Shown here: positions 1-8,683 of the stretch, piece after piece
How positions within the stretch are numbered: position 1 is the first letter of the stretch
Layout: the number at the start of each line of letters is the position of its first letter
From: Pseudomonas psychrophila HA-4
GTDB taxonomy: Bacteria > Pseudomonadota > Gammaproteobacteria > Pseudomonadales > Pseudomonadaceae
DNA: 64,000 nt
Direction of reading: 5' to 3'
Assembly (NCBI RefSeq): GCF_000282975.1
Contig: NZ_ALJC01000114.1
Location: forward strand, 49,736 to 113,735
Program-made: the position numbers and the translations under genes
The notes under the pieces: model-generated
Seen by the model: the letters and a program-made list of their open reading frames with translations, nothing else
Told to the model about the DNA's origin: nothing
The model's database searches: none

Positions 1-644
1 CCAATCAACGACAACAGCTGTTGTAGGCTGACAAACTGTTGCACAAAGCCATTGTTGTCGCTGGCCAAGTGCCCCATGCGCATCAGTTCGATAAACCGCA
101 GTTCGTAACCACGCTCAAGGCAAAACTCCAGCAACGGCATGACCTGATCGAGGTTTTGCCCGCGCAGCGGCACCATGTTGACCTTGATTTTCATCCCAGC
201 GGCACTGGCTTGCCGCATGCCGTCCAGCACCGTCGGCAAATCTCCGCCGCGAGCAATGCTGCGAAACGCTGCTGCGTCGAGGGTATCAAGGGACACGTTG
301 AGCCGACGAATGCCAGCATCGAGCAATAGCGGCAATTTGCGTGCAAGCAACTGCCCGTTAGTCGTCAGGCTGATATCACTCAAGCCCAACTGGCCGACGT
401 CACGCATAAAGGTTTCGAGTTTTGGACTGACCAGCGGCTCTCCGCCGGTGATGCGCAAGCGCTCAATCCCAGCCGCTTCAATCAGGTAAGCCACCCCGCG
501 CACCATGGCCTCAGCCGAGAGTTCGTGCTGTGCCGCCACCAGCCGCTTGCCGTTGGGCACGCAGTAGGTGCAGGCGTAGTTACAGGCAGAAGTCAGACTG
601 ATACGCAAATTGCGGAAGCGTCTGCCTTGGCGGTCAACAATCAT
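1..644 (-). CDS. moaA: MoaA-like radical SAM protein, C-terminus outside window
   Basis: Reading leftward from an ATG at 644, the frame stays open to the window edge, so the 3' part is missing. The N-terminus carries the radical SAM cluster motif CNYACTYC (CxxxCxxC, binding a 4Fe-4S cluster), followed by the SAM-binding ITGGEP motif and a later NVSLDTL strand. MoaA uses this chemistry for GTP 3',8-cyclisation, the first step of molybdopterin synthesis. A GGAG Shine-Dalgarno lies 6 nt before the ATG. The C-terminal second cluster that separates MoaA from other radical SAM proteins is not visible, so the precise function is inferred from the N-terminal similarity. Confidence 0.85.
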   Translation of the reverse strand, partial: MIVDRQGRRFRNLRISLTSACNYACTYCVPNGKRLVAAQHELSAEAMVRGVAYLIEAAGIERLRITGGEPLVSPKLETFMRDVGQLGLSDISLTTNGQLLARKLPLLLDAGIRRLNVSLDTLDAAAFRSIARGGDLPTVLDGMRQASAAGMKIKVNMVPLRGQNLDQVMPLLEFCLERGYELRFIELMRMGHLASDNNGFVQQFVSLQQLLSLI

Positions 645-672
645 GGATAACTCCGGCGCGAGGGGCACAGGT

Positions 673-710
673 CCTGCCAGAACCTGATTCACGCATCACG
701 TTCTGGCAGG
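673..710. repeat. 11-bp perfect inverted repeat between tetR and moaA
   Basis: The arms at 673-683 and 700-710 are perfect reverse complements (CCTGCCAGAAC / GTTCTGGCAGG) with a 16-nt loop. There is no T-tract on either strand. It lies between the stop of the TetR gene and the moaA start. It could be a factor-assisted transcript end, a regulator site or a 5'-UTR stem of moaA; sequence alone does not decide. Confidence 0.6.
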
Positions 711-758
711 GCCAAGCCTGAGTATAGGCCTCACGGCAATCGGCAACGCAGGGAAAAC

Positions 759-1400
759 CTACTCGACCGCTGGCGTATCAGTGTCACGCTTACGCTTGTT
801 GCCCATGCGTACACCGATGTCCATCAGAAACTGGAAGAAACCTTCCTGATCTTCCAGCACATTGCTCCAGAACGGCGAGTGGTACAGCGCCACAGCACCG
901 TGTACCAAGGCCCAGGCGGCGCAATAGTGGAAGTAAGGCGGTACGTCTTCAAGCTTGCCTTCACTGATCCGCCCCTTAATCAACAGGGTCAAACGCTCAA
1001 AGTTTGAGGCACGGATTTTGTGCAACTCCTCAACCAGCTCAGGCACTTGATTGCCTTTGACGACTTTCTCTTCCAGGCGATCAAACAAACGATAACGCTG
1101 GGGGTCACGCATGCGAAATTCAAAGTAGGCACGTGACAGCGCTTCTTTGTCTCTATCAACGTCAGCGGAATGCAACAGCTCGTTCAAGTCACGCTCATAG
1201 TCGAGCATCAGGCGCAGATAGATCTCGGCCTTGGACTTGAAGTGCTTGTAGATCGTGCCTTTGCCAATACCCACGGCATCAGCAATCATCTCGACGGTGA
1301 CACTGTCTTCACCTTCTTCGAGGAACAGCTTGAGCGCGGTATCGAGAATTTCTTGCTCGCGGCGACGAAACTCACGGACCTTACGGGGTTCTTTGTGCAT
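759..1400 (-). CDS. TetR/AcrR-family transcriptional regulator (PA2957-like)
   Basis: 213 aa. Residues about 12-60 form a TetR DNA-binding domain: an ILDTALKLF helix, then VEMIADAVGIGKGTIYKHFKSKAEI, the classic helix-turn-helix with the GxxKGTxYxxFxxK signature. The rest is a helical ligand/dimer domain without recognisable ligand residues. In P. aeruginosa the gene at this position is PA2957. Its target and ligand cannot be read from the sequence. The next feature upstream is the RgsA-type sRNA region, so its promoter lies in 1401-1600. Confidence 0.9.
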   Translation of the reverse strand: MHKEPRKVREFRRREQEILDTALKLFLEEGEDSVTVEMIADAVGIGKGTIYKHFKSKAEIYLRLMLDYERDLNELLHSADVDRDKEALSRAYFEFRMRDPQRYRLFDRLEEKVVKGNQVPELVEELHKIRASNFERLTLLIKGRISEGKLEDVPPYFHYCAAWALVHGAVALYHSPFWSNVLEDQEGFFQFLMDIGVRMGNKRKRDTDTPAVE

Positions 1401-1607
1401 AAGAAAAGGTCTGTAGGGGTCAAAATAGAAGCGGAGTATTATGCATTAGTCACGCTAAATTGCACGGACCATCCTGCACGCCGATCTTTGCAGATGAATT
1501 CAGATAAACAGATTGAGCACTCAAACGAATCACGCGTATTCCAAATCTGTTTAAAAACCGATCAAACGGCTACTGGACGTTCGACAAAGCTGACCAATAC
1601 TTAGGAG

Positions 1608-1723
1608 GTCGACGCTGCATCCCCCCCAAGTGCAACGTTGACGATTAAGGCAGCATTGGATGTGTGCCTTTGTTTTACTCCTAATGGTCTTAACCCGGAT
1701 TCCCCAGAGTCCGGGTTTTTTTT
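1608..1723 (+). ncRNA. rgsA: Candidate RgsA small RNA
   Basis: There is no credible gene between the TetR gene and tatD, yet this stretch ends in a clear rightward intrinsic terminator (1692-1723). A -10-like AATACT at 1596-1601 places a start near 1608 and a transcript of about 115 nt. In P. aeruginosa the RpoS-dependent sRNA RgsA (PA2958.1) sits at this place, upstream of tatD. Identification is by synteny, size and terminator, not alignment. The 3' end nearly touches the convergent tatD stop at 1728. The 5' end is approximate. Confidence 0.7.
1692..1723 (+). terminator. Intrinsic terminator of the candidate RgsA RNA
   Basis: An 8-bp stem AACCCGGA / TCCGGGTT with a 10-nt loop is followed by a run of T on the + strand. 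The minus strand has no T-run after the stem, so it acts rightward, on the sRNA and not on tatD. Confidence 0.85.
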
Positions 1724-1727
1724 GCCT

Positions 1728-2525
1728 TTATTTGTAGGAGCGAGCTTTAACGCGGGCCAGTGGGAACAGGCGCTTGAAGTTTTCAGTGGTCTGTTCGGCA
1801 AAGCGCTCGTAAGACTCGCCGCGAAGCATGGCCAAAAACTCTGCCACTTCACGCACGTATTGCGGCAGATTCGGCTTGCCTCGATAGGGGATCGGGGCCA
1901 GGTAAGGCGAGTCAGTCTCGACCAGCAGGCGATCCGCCGGCACCTTGCTGGCCACATCACGTAGAGCATCGGCGTTGCGGAAGGTCACAATTCCCGACAG
2001 CGAGATGTAATAACCCATGTCCAGTGCAGCCTTGGCCATGTCCCAATCTTCAGTAAAGCAATGCAGCACACCGGCCTGGGGCAATGCCGCTTCACGCAGC
2101 AACGCCAGGGTATCTGCGCGCGCACCACGGGTGTGGATAACCACAGGCTTGCCGGTCTGCTGGGCCGCCTCCAAGTGAACCCGGAACGACAGTTGCTGCA
2201 ACTCGGCCGCTTCAGGCTCGTAGTGATAGTCCAGCCCGGTTTCACCAATCGCAACCACCTGCGGGTGGCTCAATTCGCCCAGCAACCAATCCAGCGCAGG
2301 CGCGGCGCCGGGCTGAACGTCCAACGGGTGAACCCCCACCGAACAATCCACGTCGCTATAACGCTCGGTCAGGGCTTTGACGTCAGCGGCGTTGTCAGCG
2401 CTCACGCCGATGCACAAAAAATGTCCGACTCCGCGTTGACGCGCAGCTTCCAGAGCGGCGTCCAGCGAGCCGTCATGGGCGTTCAGATCAAGGCGATCGA
2501 GGTGGCAATGGGAGTCAACCAACAT
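1728..2525 (-). CDS. tatD: TatD-family metal-dependent deoxyribonuclease
   Basis: 265 aa, the usual size. It opens with the metal-binding motif DSHCHLD (HxH), has GETGLDYHY in the middle (metal-binding Glu), VIHTRGA and LHCFTE (further metal His), and ends with the LLVETDSPYL signature containing the last metal Asp. TatD proteins are TIM-barrel hydrolases with 3'-5' exonuclease activity on DNA/RNA. In P. aeruginosa the next gene upstream is pilZ and then holB. Here only about 50 nt separate this start from the holB stop, so pilZ is absent. Confidence 0.93.
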   Translation of the reverse strand: MLVDSHCHLDRLDLNAHDGSLDAALEAARQRGVGHFLCIGVSADNAADVKALTERYSDVDCSVGVHPLDVQPGAAPALDWLLGELSHPQVVAIGETGLDYHYEPEAAELQQLSFRVHLEAAQQTGKPVVIHTRGARADTLALLREAALPQAGVLHCFTEDWDMAKAALDMGYYISLSGIVTFRNADALRDVASKVPADRLLVETDSPYLAPIPYRGKPNLPQYVREVAEFLAMLRGESYERFAEQTTENFKRLFPLARVKARSYK

Positions 2526-2574
2526 ACAAAATTTACCTACCTACGTTTTTAACAAAGAGCACATTTCAATCAAA

Positions 2575-3561
2575 TCAGCGCTGTCCGGGCAGGCTTGCCC
2601 ATTGCACCAGTAACGCTTCGACCAATAAATCACGGTTAAGGTTGGCCTTGCTCAATACTTTTTGGCGTTGGGCAAGAATCCAGTCTTGAATGGTCAGAAC
2701 CTTGTCTTGCGGGGTCTTCTGCGCCAGGTATTGCAACACTTTGCGCATATCTTCCAGCCCTAGGCCGTTTTCGTCCGCAGTCAGTTGATAACGCAGGAGC
2801 AGACTCGACCAGTCGCAAAACCAGTCAAACAGCAGCAACAGCGGGATAGTTTTCCAGCTTTCAGTTAATTGGCTGGCTGACATCTCGCGCTTGAGCAGTT
2901 TTTTAACGCCCTCCACCACGGCCGCACGCTGTTCGCGCACGCCCTGCGCCTGCAACTTGACGGCGGCCAACGGCGAGCCCGCCGCCAATGTCAGCAATTG
3001 CACGCGCTCGTCCGCGCTGCACTCAGGCAAGGCATTGGCCAGCCACTCCAAACTCATAGCCTGGCTGGGCAACGGGCAGACTTGCTGTACGCAACGGCTG
3101 CGAATGGTCGGCAACAACCGGCTCGACTGGTGGCTGACCAGCAGCAACACCGTGTCGCCGGAGGGCTCTTCAAGGCTTTTGAGCAGCGCATTGGCCGCAT
3201 TGATGTTCATCGATTCTACCGGCTCGACCAACACCACCTTGCGCCCGCCCAACTGTGCGGTCTGCACCACAAAGCTGACCAGATCACGGACCTGATCGAC
3301 TTTGATCGCCTTATCCGCTTCTTCGGGCTCAAGAATGTAGTTGTCAGGATGGCTGCCGGCGGCCAGCAGCGAGCAGGACTTGCAACTGCCACAGGCTTCA
3401 AGCCCGACCGGCGACTTGCACAGCAGGCTGGCCATCAGGCGCTCGGCCAGCGCCCGCTTGCCAATGCCCGCAGGCCCGTGCAACAAATACGCGTGTGCAT
3501 GCTGCGCGCGGCCCGCCAACTGCTGCCAGAGGCTGTCCTGCCATGGATAGGCCTCAGCCAC
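2575..3561 (-). CDS. holB: DNA polymerase III subunit delta'
   Basis: The clamp-loader delta' subunit, 328 aa from a GTG at 3561. That start gives the family N-terminus (VAEAYPWQDSLW) and overlaps the tmk stop by 8 nt; the longer frame upstream encodes nothing family-like. Visible are the AAA+ P-loop GPAGIGKRALAE, a Cys set (CGSCKSC) for the zinc module, and the clamp-loader segments NAANALLKSLEEP and TIRSRC (SRC sensor motif). The protein works at the replication fork loading the beta clamp. It is translationally linked to tmk, as elsewhere in Pseudomonas. Confidence 0.95.
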   Translation of the reverse strand: MAEAYPWQDSLWQQLAGRAQHAHAYLLHGPAGIGKRALAERLMASLLCKSPVGLEACGSCKSCSLLAAGSHPDNYILEPEEADKAIKVDQVRDLVSFVVQTAQLGGRKVVLVEPVESMNINAANALLKSLEEPSGDTVLLLVSHQSSRLLPTIRSRCVQQVCPLPSQAMSLEWLANALPECSADERVQLLTLAAGSPLAAVKLQAQGVREQRAAVVEGVKKLLKREMSASQLTESWKTIPLLLLFDWFCDWSSLLLRYQLTADENGLGLEDMRKVLQYLAQKTPQDKVLTIQDWILAQRQKVLSKANLNRDLLVEALLVQWASLPGQR

Positions 3562-4186
3562 GGTATAGATCCAGCAATTGCGGCAGCAAAGTGTCGAGCT
3601 GCACCTGTACGTTCTCCAGCGATTGCGCCGCATCGATCAGACGGTAGCGCTCGGGGGCCGCTTCAGCCCGCTTGAGGTAGGTGCTACGCACGGCATCAAA
3701 GAAGGTGCGGCCTTCCTGCTCAAAACGGTCCAGCCGTCCACGGGCGCTAGCGCGCGCCATGCCCACTTCAATCGGCAGATCAAACACCAGCGTCAGATCA
3801 GGGCGCAATGTGCTTTGGACAAAGGTCTCCAGTGTGGCGATGCGCGCTTGAGACAAGCCGCGACCGCCGCCCTGATACGCGTAAGTGGCATCGGTAAAGC
3901 GATCACACAGCACCACCGCACCACGGGCTAGCGCTGGGCGGATCACGTGTGCCAAGTGTTGGGCACGGGCCGCGAACACCAACAGCAGCTCGGTGTCGGC
4001 ACACATGGCCTCTTCACTGGGTGCCAACAGTAATTCGCGGATCCGCTCGGCCAGCGGCGTGCCGCCGGGTTCGCGGGTCAGCACCACGTCGATACCCGCG
4101 GCGCGCAGACGCTCGGCCAGGTATTCGCGATTAGTGCTCTTGCCCGCGCCTTCGGGGCCTTCCAAGGTAATAAACAAGCCAGTCAC
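3554..4186 (-). CDS. tmk: Thymidylate kinase
   Basis: Phosphorylates dTMP to dTDP. The P-loop EGPEGAGKST lies near the N-terminus, with the DR(F/Y)-type motif CDRFTDATYAYQGGGRG and a LID region rich in Arg (ASARGRLDRFEQ). A TTG at 4195 also opens the frame, but it leaves almost no distance to the AAGGA Shine-Dalgarno. The GTG at 4186 sits 9 nt downstream of AAGGA and gives the usual N-terminus MTGLFITLEG, so it is preferred (210 aa). It lies between mltG and holB in one leftward operon. Confidence 0.95.
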   Translation of the reverse strand: MTGLFITLEGPEGAGKSTNREYLAERLRAAGIDVVLTREPGGTPLAERIRELLLAPSEEAMCADTELLLVFAARAQHLAHVIRPALARGAVVLCDRFTDATYAYQGGGRGLSQARIATLETFVQSTLRPDLTLVFDLPIEVGMARASARGRLDRFEQEGRTFFDAVRSTYLKRAEAAPERYRLIDAAQSLENVQVQLDTLLPQLLDLYRG

Positions 4187-4208
4187 AGGCAGCAATCCTT
4201 AATCAGTG

Positions 4209-5312
4209 TCATTGCGGGCTTGGCACGTCGGCCGGAGCAGGCGCAGCAGCGGGTTCAGCAGCCGGTTCTGCCGCAGGCGTCGGCGCAGGGCTTGAGCGGT
4301 AATCTGCGCGGCGTTTGATCTGGAACTCGCGCACCGCATTGTTGTGCGCATCCAAATTATCGGAAAACGTGTGGCTGCCATCGCCCTTAGCCACGAAGTA
4401 CAGGCTGGTGCCGCTCACCGGGTGCAAGGCGGCATGAATCGCTTCACGCCCCACCATCGCGATCGGCGTCGGCGGCAAACCGGGAATGGTGTAGGTGTTG
4501 TAAGGCGTAGGCTCACGCAAATGGGCCCGGGTCAGTTTGCCGTTGTAGCGCTCGCCCAGACCATAGATCACAGTTGGATCGGTTTGCAGGGGCATGCCGA
4601 TTTTCATCCGGCGCACAAAGACTCCAGCAATTTGCCCGCGCTCTTGTGGCACGCCGGTTTCTTTCTCGACCAGCGAGGCCATGATCAGCGCTTGATACGG
4701 GTCAGCATAGGGGACTTCAGGGTCACGCTGCTCCCACTCCTGCGCCAAGACTTTCTCCAAGCGCTCGTAAGCTTTTTCCAGTAATTGGGCGTCGGTCATG
4801 CCACGCACGAAACGATAGGTATCAGGAAAAAAGCGCCCTTCGGGAAATTCACCCGGATGCCCCAGCTTTGCCATGACTTCGCTGTCGCTCAGGCCATCGA
4901 GGGTCTGCTCGATTTTTTCATGCTTGGCCAATGCGCTGCGCAACTGCCGAAAATTCCAGCCTTCAACCAAGGTCAGGCTGTATTGCACGACTTCGCCCCG
5001 CTGCCACAGACCAATCAGGTCTTGCGCGGTCATACCGGGGGTCATGCGGTATTCGCCGCTGTGCAGGGGCTGACCGTCCAAATTAAAACGCCAGTACAGG
5101 CGCAGCCAAAACGCGCCTTGCAGCGTGTCATTAGCCTCTAGACGGTTGAATGTACCGGTCGGGGTAGCGCCTGTCGGAACGTCAAGCAGTTGCTCTTGCG
5201 TCAGGTTGAGCGGTTGCTCCAACGCCGAATTGAGCTTCCAGGCGCTTACGCCCAGCACCAAGCCCGCCAGCACCAGACCAATCTCCAGCAGCACTAAGAA
5301 TTTACGTTTCAC
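4209..5312 (-). CDS. mltG: Endolytic murein transglycosylase MltG (YceG)
   Basis: 367 aa. One N-terminal transmembrane helix (residues about 7-24) anchors it in the inner membrane. The YceG/MltG domain follows, with the catalytic-region motif ASLVEKETG and the downstream FVRRM and DPTVIYGLG segments. The enzyme cleaves nascent glycan strands near the membrane and is thought to set glycan length. The C-terminus is a Pro/Ala-rich tail of about 30 residues, low complexity and probably disordered. It is 3 nt downstream of pabC in the same operon. Confidence 0.95.
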   Translation of the reverse strand: MKRKFLVLLEIGLVLAGLVLGVSAWKLNSALEQPLNLTQEQLLDVPTGATPTGTFNRLEANDTLQGAFWLRLYWRFNLDGQPLHSGEYRMTPGMTAQDLIGLWQRGEVVQYSLTLVEGWNFRQLRSALAKHEKIEQTLDGLSDSEVMAKLGHPGEFPEGRFFPDTYRFVRGMTDAQLLEKAYERLEKVLAQEWEQRDPEVPYADPYQALIMASLVEKETGVPQERGQIAGVFVRRMKIGMPLQTDPTVIYGLGERYNGKLTRAHLREPTPYNTYTIPGLPPTPIAMVGREAIHAALHPVSGTSLYFVAKGDGSHTFSDNLDAHNNAVREFQIKRRADYRSSPAPTPAAEPAAEPAAAPAPADVPSPQ

Positions 5313-5315
5313 GAA

Positions 5316-6134
5316 TCAAACATCCAATAGGGCGCGAGCAATGCCTTGCAGTTTACGGGTGAGTGGCCCCACCGGCCAGCTCAGGTCTGCAAACGCGCGT
5401 ACGGGCCAAATGCCATACACGCTGTTGCAAAGGAAGAGTTCATCGGCCTGTTGCAGCTGCACAAGGCTAATGTCAGTGATTTGATAGGGTATCGCCAGCC
5501 GTTCGGCCTCAGCCAGCAGCGCATGCCGCATCACTCCGGCCACACCGCATCGCTGCAAGTCGGCAGTGATCAAGACCCCGTCACTCACCAAAAACAGGTT
5601 GCTGAACACCCCTTCAATCACCCGCCCCGAGGTATCGCGCATCAAGCCCTCGGCATAGGCCGGGTCTTGCCATTCGGCGCGCGCAATGACTTGTTCAAGG
5701 CGATTAAGGTGTTTGAGCCCCGCCAGCAGCGGCTGCTCGGCTAAACGTGTGGCGCAATCAAACAGCTGAACCCCATGCGAGGCATAGGCCTGCGGGTAAG
5801 CAGCGGCAGGGTTGGCTTGAAGAATTCGTCGAGGCGCAGCCTCTGGAGAAACGCTATAACCACGCTGGCTGTCGCCACGGGTCAGGATGAGCTTCATGAC
5901 GCCCTCGCCCATCGCTTGCGCATAGGTCAGCAATTCGCTGCGGATCAAGGTGTGATCCGCAACAATCGCTAGCCGGGAGCAACCGAGCGCCAGACGCTGC
6001 AGGTGCAGGTCCAGCAACAGCGGTTGGCCAGCACTGACCGCAATGGTCTCGAACAGGCCATCACCGTAGGCCAGCCCACGGTCTTTAAGCGACATCAAGG
6101 CGTTCGCTGGCTGACCGTCGACCCAGCTTTGCAT
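5316..6134 (-). CDS. pabC: Aminodeoxychorismate lyase
   Basis: 272 aa PLP enzyme of fold type IV that converts 4-amino-4-deoxychorismate to p-aminobenzoate for folate synthesis. Visible are the N-terminal DRGLAYGDGLFET signature and the segment GLKHLNRLEQVIAR, which contains the PLP lysine, then the SNLFLV stretch of the family. The ATG overlaps the fabF stop by one base (TGATG), so the two are probably translationally coupled. This fabF-pabC-mltG order is the common gammaproteobacterial one. Confidence 0.94.
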   Translation of the reverse strand: MQSWVDGQPANALMSLKDRGLAYGDGLFETIAVSAGQPLLLDLHLQRLALGCSRLAIVADHTLIRSELLTYAQAMGEGVMKLILTRGDSQRGYSVSPEAAPRRILQANPAAAYPQAYASHGVQLFDCATRLAEQPLLAGLKHLNRLEQVIARAEWQDPAYAEGLMRDTSGRVIEGVFSNLFLVSDGVLITADLQRCGVAGVMRHALLAEAERLAIPYQITDISLVQLQQADELFLCNSVYGIWPVRAFADLSWPVGPLTRKLQGIARALLDV

Positions 6135-7378
6135 CAGTCGGCGTACCGGCGGAACACCAGCGAACCGTTGGTACCGCCAAAACCGAAGGAGTTGGACAAC
6201 ACCACATCAATCGGCATTTCACGCGCGGTGTGCGCCACGAAATCCAGGTCACAGCCTTCATCCGGCTCATCGAGGTTGATGGTCGGCGGGGCTACTTGGC
6301 TGTTGATGGCCAGCACGCTGAAGATCGCCTCAACGGCGCCCGCAGCACCCAGCAAGTGACCGGTCATGGATTTGGTCGAACTCACAGCCAGCTTGTAGGC
6401 GTGGTCGCCAAACACCGACTTGATCGCCGACACTTCAGCCAGGTCGCCTGCAGGCGTCGAGGTGCCGTGAGCATTGATGTACTGCACTTGATCAGCGTTC
6501 ACTCGAGCATCGCGCAACGCATTGGTGATGCAGCGAGCGGCACCCGCGCCATCAGCCGGAGGCGACGTCATGTGGAACGCATCACCGCTCATGCCAAAGC
6601 CAATCAACTCGGCATAAATGGTGGCACCACGCGCCTTGGCGTGTTCAAGCTCTTCAAGCACCAACGCACCAGCACCATCAGAGAGTACAAAGCCATCACG
6701 GCCTTTATCCCATGGACGGCTGGCACGGGCTGGGTCGTCGTTACGCGTCGACAGTGCACGCGAGGCGCCGAAGCCGCCCATGCCAAGACCGCAGGCTGCC
6801 ATTTCGGCACCGCCGGCAATCATCACGTCAGCTTCGCCATAAGCAATGTTGCGCGCCGCCATGCCGATGCAGTGCGTACCCGTGGTACACGCTGTGGCAA
6901 TGGCGTAGTTAGGCCCCTGTGTACCCAAGTGGATAGACAGAAACCCGGAAATCATATTGATGATCGAACCGGGCACGAAAAACGGGGAAATCCGTCGCGG
7001 GCCTTGCTCGTGCAAGGTACGGCTGGTTTCTTCGATATTGGTCAAACCGCCAATACCGGATCCCATCGCCACACCAATACGCTCACGATTGGCATCGGTC
7101 ACTTCAAGCCCGGCGTTACGCACCGCCTGAAAGCCAGCTGCCAGACCGTACTGAATAAACAGGTCAAGTTTTCGGGCCTCTTTGACGGAGAGGTAATCCT
7201 CAACGTTAAAGCCCTGAACCGAGCCGCCAAATCGGGTGGAATAGGCAGAAAGATCCGTGTGTTCGATCAGACCAATGCCACTTCGGCCTGCCAGAATGCC
7301 TTGCCAGGTGCTTGGTACATCTGCCCCCAGTGGCGACAACATCCCCATACCGGTGACTACGACGCGTCTACGCGACAC
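6134..7378 (-). CDS. fabF: Beta-ketoacyl-ACP synthase II
   Basis: 414 aa from GTG at 7378, which follows an AAGGAG Shine-Dalgarno by 7 nt and gives the standard N-terminus VSRRRVVVTGMGMLSPLG. A longer open frame to 7417 is not needed. The thiolase-fold catalytic triad is present: Cys in ATACTTGTHCIG, His in NAHGTSTPAGD and His in KSMTGHLLGAAG, plus the Gly-rich SFGFGGTNGSL end. It elongates acyl-ACP by condensation with malonyl-ACP. It lies directly downstream of acpP but beyond a terminator, so read-through is probably limited. Confidence 0.97.
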   Translation of the reverse strand: MSRRRVVVTGMGMLSPLGADVPSTWQGILAGRSGIGLIEHTDLSAYSTRFGGSVQGFNVEDYLSVKEARKLDLFIQYGLAAGFQAVRNAGLEVTDANRERIGVAMGSGIGGLTNIEETSRTLHEQGPRRISPFFVPGSIINMISGFLSIHLGTQGPNYAIATACTTGTHCIGMAARNIAYGEADVMIAGGAEMAACGLGMGGFGASRALSTRNDDPARASRPWDKGRDGFVLSDGAGALVLEELEHAKARGATIYAELIGFGMSGDAFHMTSPPADGAGAARCITNALRDARVNADQVQYINAHGTSTPAGDLAEVSAIKSVFGDHAYKLAVSSTKSMTGHLLGAAGAVEAIFSVLAINSQVAPPTINLDEPDEGCDLDFVAHTAREMPIDVVLSNSFGFGGTNGSLVFRRYAD

Positions 7379-7425
7379 AGCACTCTCCTTTATTCTATTG
7401 ACGACACTTTGCAACACGCCTAAAG

Positions 7426-7460
7426 AAAAAACCGCACGCCATAGCGGCAGTGCGGTTTTT
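7426..7460 (-). terminator. Intrinsic terminator between acpP and fabF
   Basis: An 11-bp perfect stem AAAAACCGCAC / GTGCGGTTTTT encloses a 13-nt loop. Because the stem ends in A/T runs on both sides it can act in both directions. For the leftward operon it sits after acpP and would boost ACP mRNA over fabF. Confidence 0.85.
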
Positions 7461-7489
7461 CCATGACAGCGCGCAGCGATTACAAACTA

Positions 7490-7726
7490 TTAAGCCTGGT
7501 GGCTAGTAACGTAATCGATAGCGGCTTGTACAGTAGTGATCTTTTCAGCTTCTTCGTCAGGAATCTCAGTCTCGAATTCCTCTTCCAGAGCCATCACAAG
7601 CTCAACGGTGTCAAGGGAGTCGGCACCCAGGTCTTCAACGAAGGAAGCGCTGTTGGTCACTTCTTCTTCTTTAACGCCCAGTTGCTCGGCAACGATTTTC
7701 TTGACGCGCTCTTCGATGGTGCTCAT
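7490..7726 (-). CDS. acpP: Acyl carrier protein
   Basis: 78 aa, very acidic, with the phosphopantetheine attachment motif GADSLDTVEL; the Ser in DSLD carries the prosthetic group. This is the carrier of fatty acid synthesis, lying between fabG and fabF as in most gammaproteobacteria. About 190 nt separate it from fabG, enough for its own promoter, and a terminator follows, both consistent with the high separate expression known for acpP. Confidence 0.98.
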   Translation of the reverse strand: MSTIEERVKKIVAEQLGVKEEEVTNSASFVEDLGADSLDTVELVMALEEEFETEIPDEEAEKITTVQAAIDYVTSHQA

Positions 7727-7917
7727 ACCTTGTTTTCACTCCTAATGGACAAATTCAGGCAGCTGGCCAGTGGGCAAGTGTATCGAAAGGCTTTTCAGTT
7801 TTTCAACTGAAAGCTTTGAACTTACCCATCAATAACCGACTACCTATAAATAGATTGCAGCTTTATAACGGATTTTAGACAGCTCGTATGACATTTTTTT
7901 GAAGCAATCCGTCACAT

Positions 7918-8661
7918 TTAACTCATGTACATCCCGCCGTTGACCGGAATTGTAGCTCCAGTCACGTAGGCTGCACCGTCTGAAGCCAAGAAAGCGACCA
8001 CGCTTGCGATCTCTTGAGCCTGACCCAAACGGCCCAGCGGAATCTGCGCCTGCAAGGCTTCACGCTGTGCTTCTGGCAACTCACGGGTCATATCAGTGTC
8101 GATGAACCCCGGTGCTACTGAGTTGACAGTGATCGAGCGCGAGCCCACTTCACGGGCCAGTGCACGGCTAAAACCTTCAAGGCCGGCCTTGGCGGCGGCA
8201 TAGTTTACTTGGCCTGCGTTGCCCATGGCACCCACAACAGAGCCAATACTGATAATTCGTCCCCAACGGGCTTTGGTCATGCCGCGCAAAACGCCCTTGG
8301 ACAGACGGAACAGACTGTTCAAGTTGGTATCGACAACGTCATGCCACTCGTCGTCTTTCATGCGCATCATCAGGTTATCGCGGGTGATGCCAGCATTATT
8401 AACCAAGATTGCCGGCGCGCCGAACTGTTCTTGGATGCTCGCCAAGACCGCAGCAACGGATTCATCACTGGTGACATTGAGTTCCATGCCAGTGCCTTGA
8501 ATACCGTTTTCTTTCAGGGTGGCAGCAATACGCTCAGCACCGGAGGCCGAAGTCGCTGTGCCAATAACCACGGCGCCCTGACGACCCAACTCCAACGCGA
8601 TCGCCTGGCCAATACCACGGCTAGCGCCCGTTACCAGTGCAACTTTACCTTGCAAGCTCAT
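7918..8661 (-). CDS. fabG: 3-oxoacyl-ACP reductase
   Basis: 247 aa from ATG at 8661 (AGGAG Shine-Dalgarno 8 nt upstream). The open frame continues to 8718 but that extension is inside fabD and not family-like. It is a short-chain dehydrogenase: NADPH-binding TGASRGIG, NNAG motif in LVNNAGITRD, catalytic Ser in ISIGSVVG and YxxxK in YAAAKAG. It reduces beta-ketoacyl-ACP. It lies about 20 nt downstream of fabD. Confidence 0.97.
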   Translation of the reverse strand: MSLQGKVALVTGASRGIGQAIALELGRQGAVVIGTATSASGAERIAATLKENGIQGTGMELNVTSDESVAAVLASIQEQFGAPAILVNNAGITRDNLMMRMKDDEWHDVVDTNLNSLFRLSKGVLRGMTKARWGRIISIGSVVGAMGNAGQVNYAAAKAGLEGFSRALAREVGSRSITVNSVAPGFIDTDMTRELPEAQREALQAQIPLGRLGQAQEIASVVAFLASDGAAYVTGATIPVNGGMYMS

Positions 8662-8683
8662 GCAGGCTTCTCCTAATTCAGAT

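Noticed and set aside
1638..1964. 108-codon frame covering the sRNA terminator
   Set aside because: It runs through an intrinsic terminator and into antisense tatD; no Shine-Dalgarno, no family likeness.
6230..7423. 397-codon open frame antisense to fabF
   Set aside because: fabF is unmistakable with all catalytic residues; the opposite strand reads as His/Arg/Gln-rich shadow.
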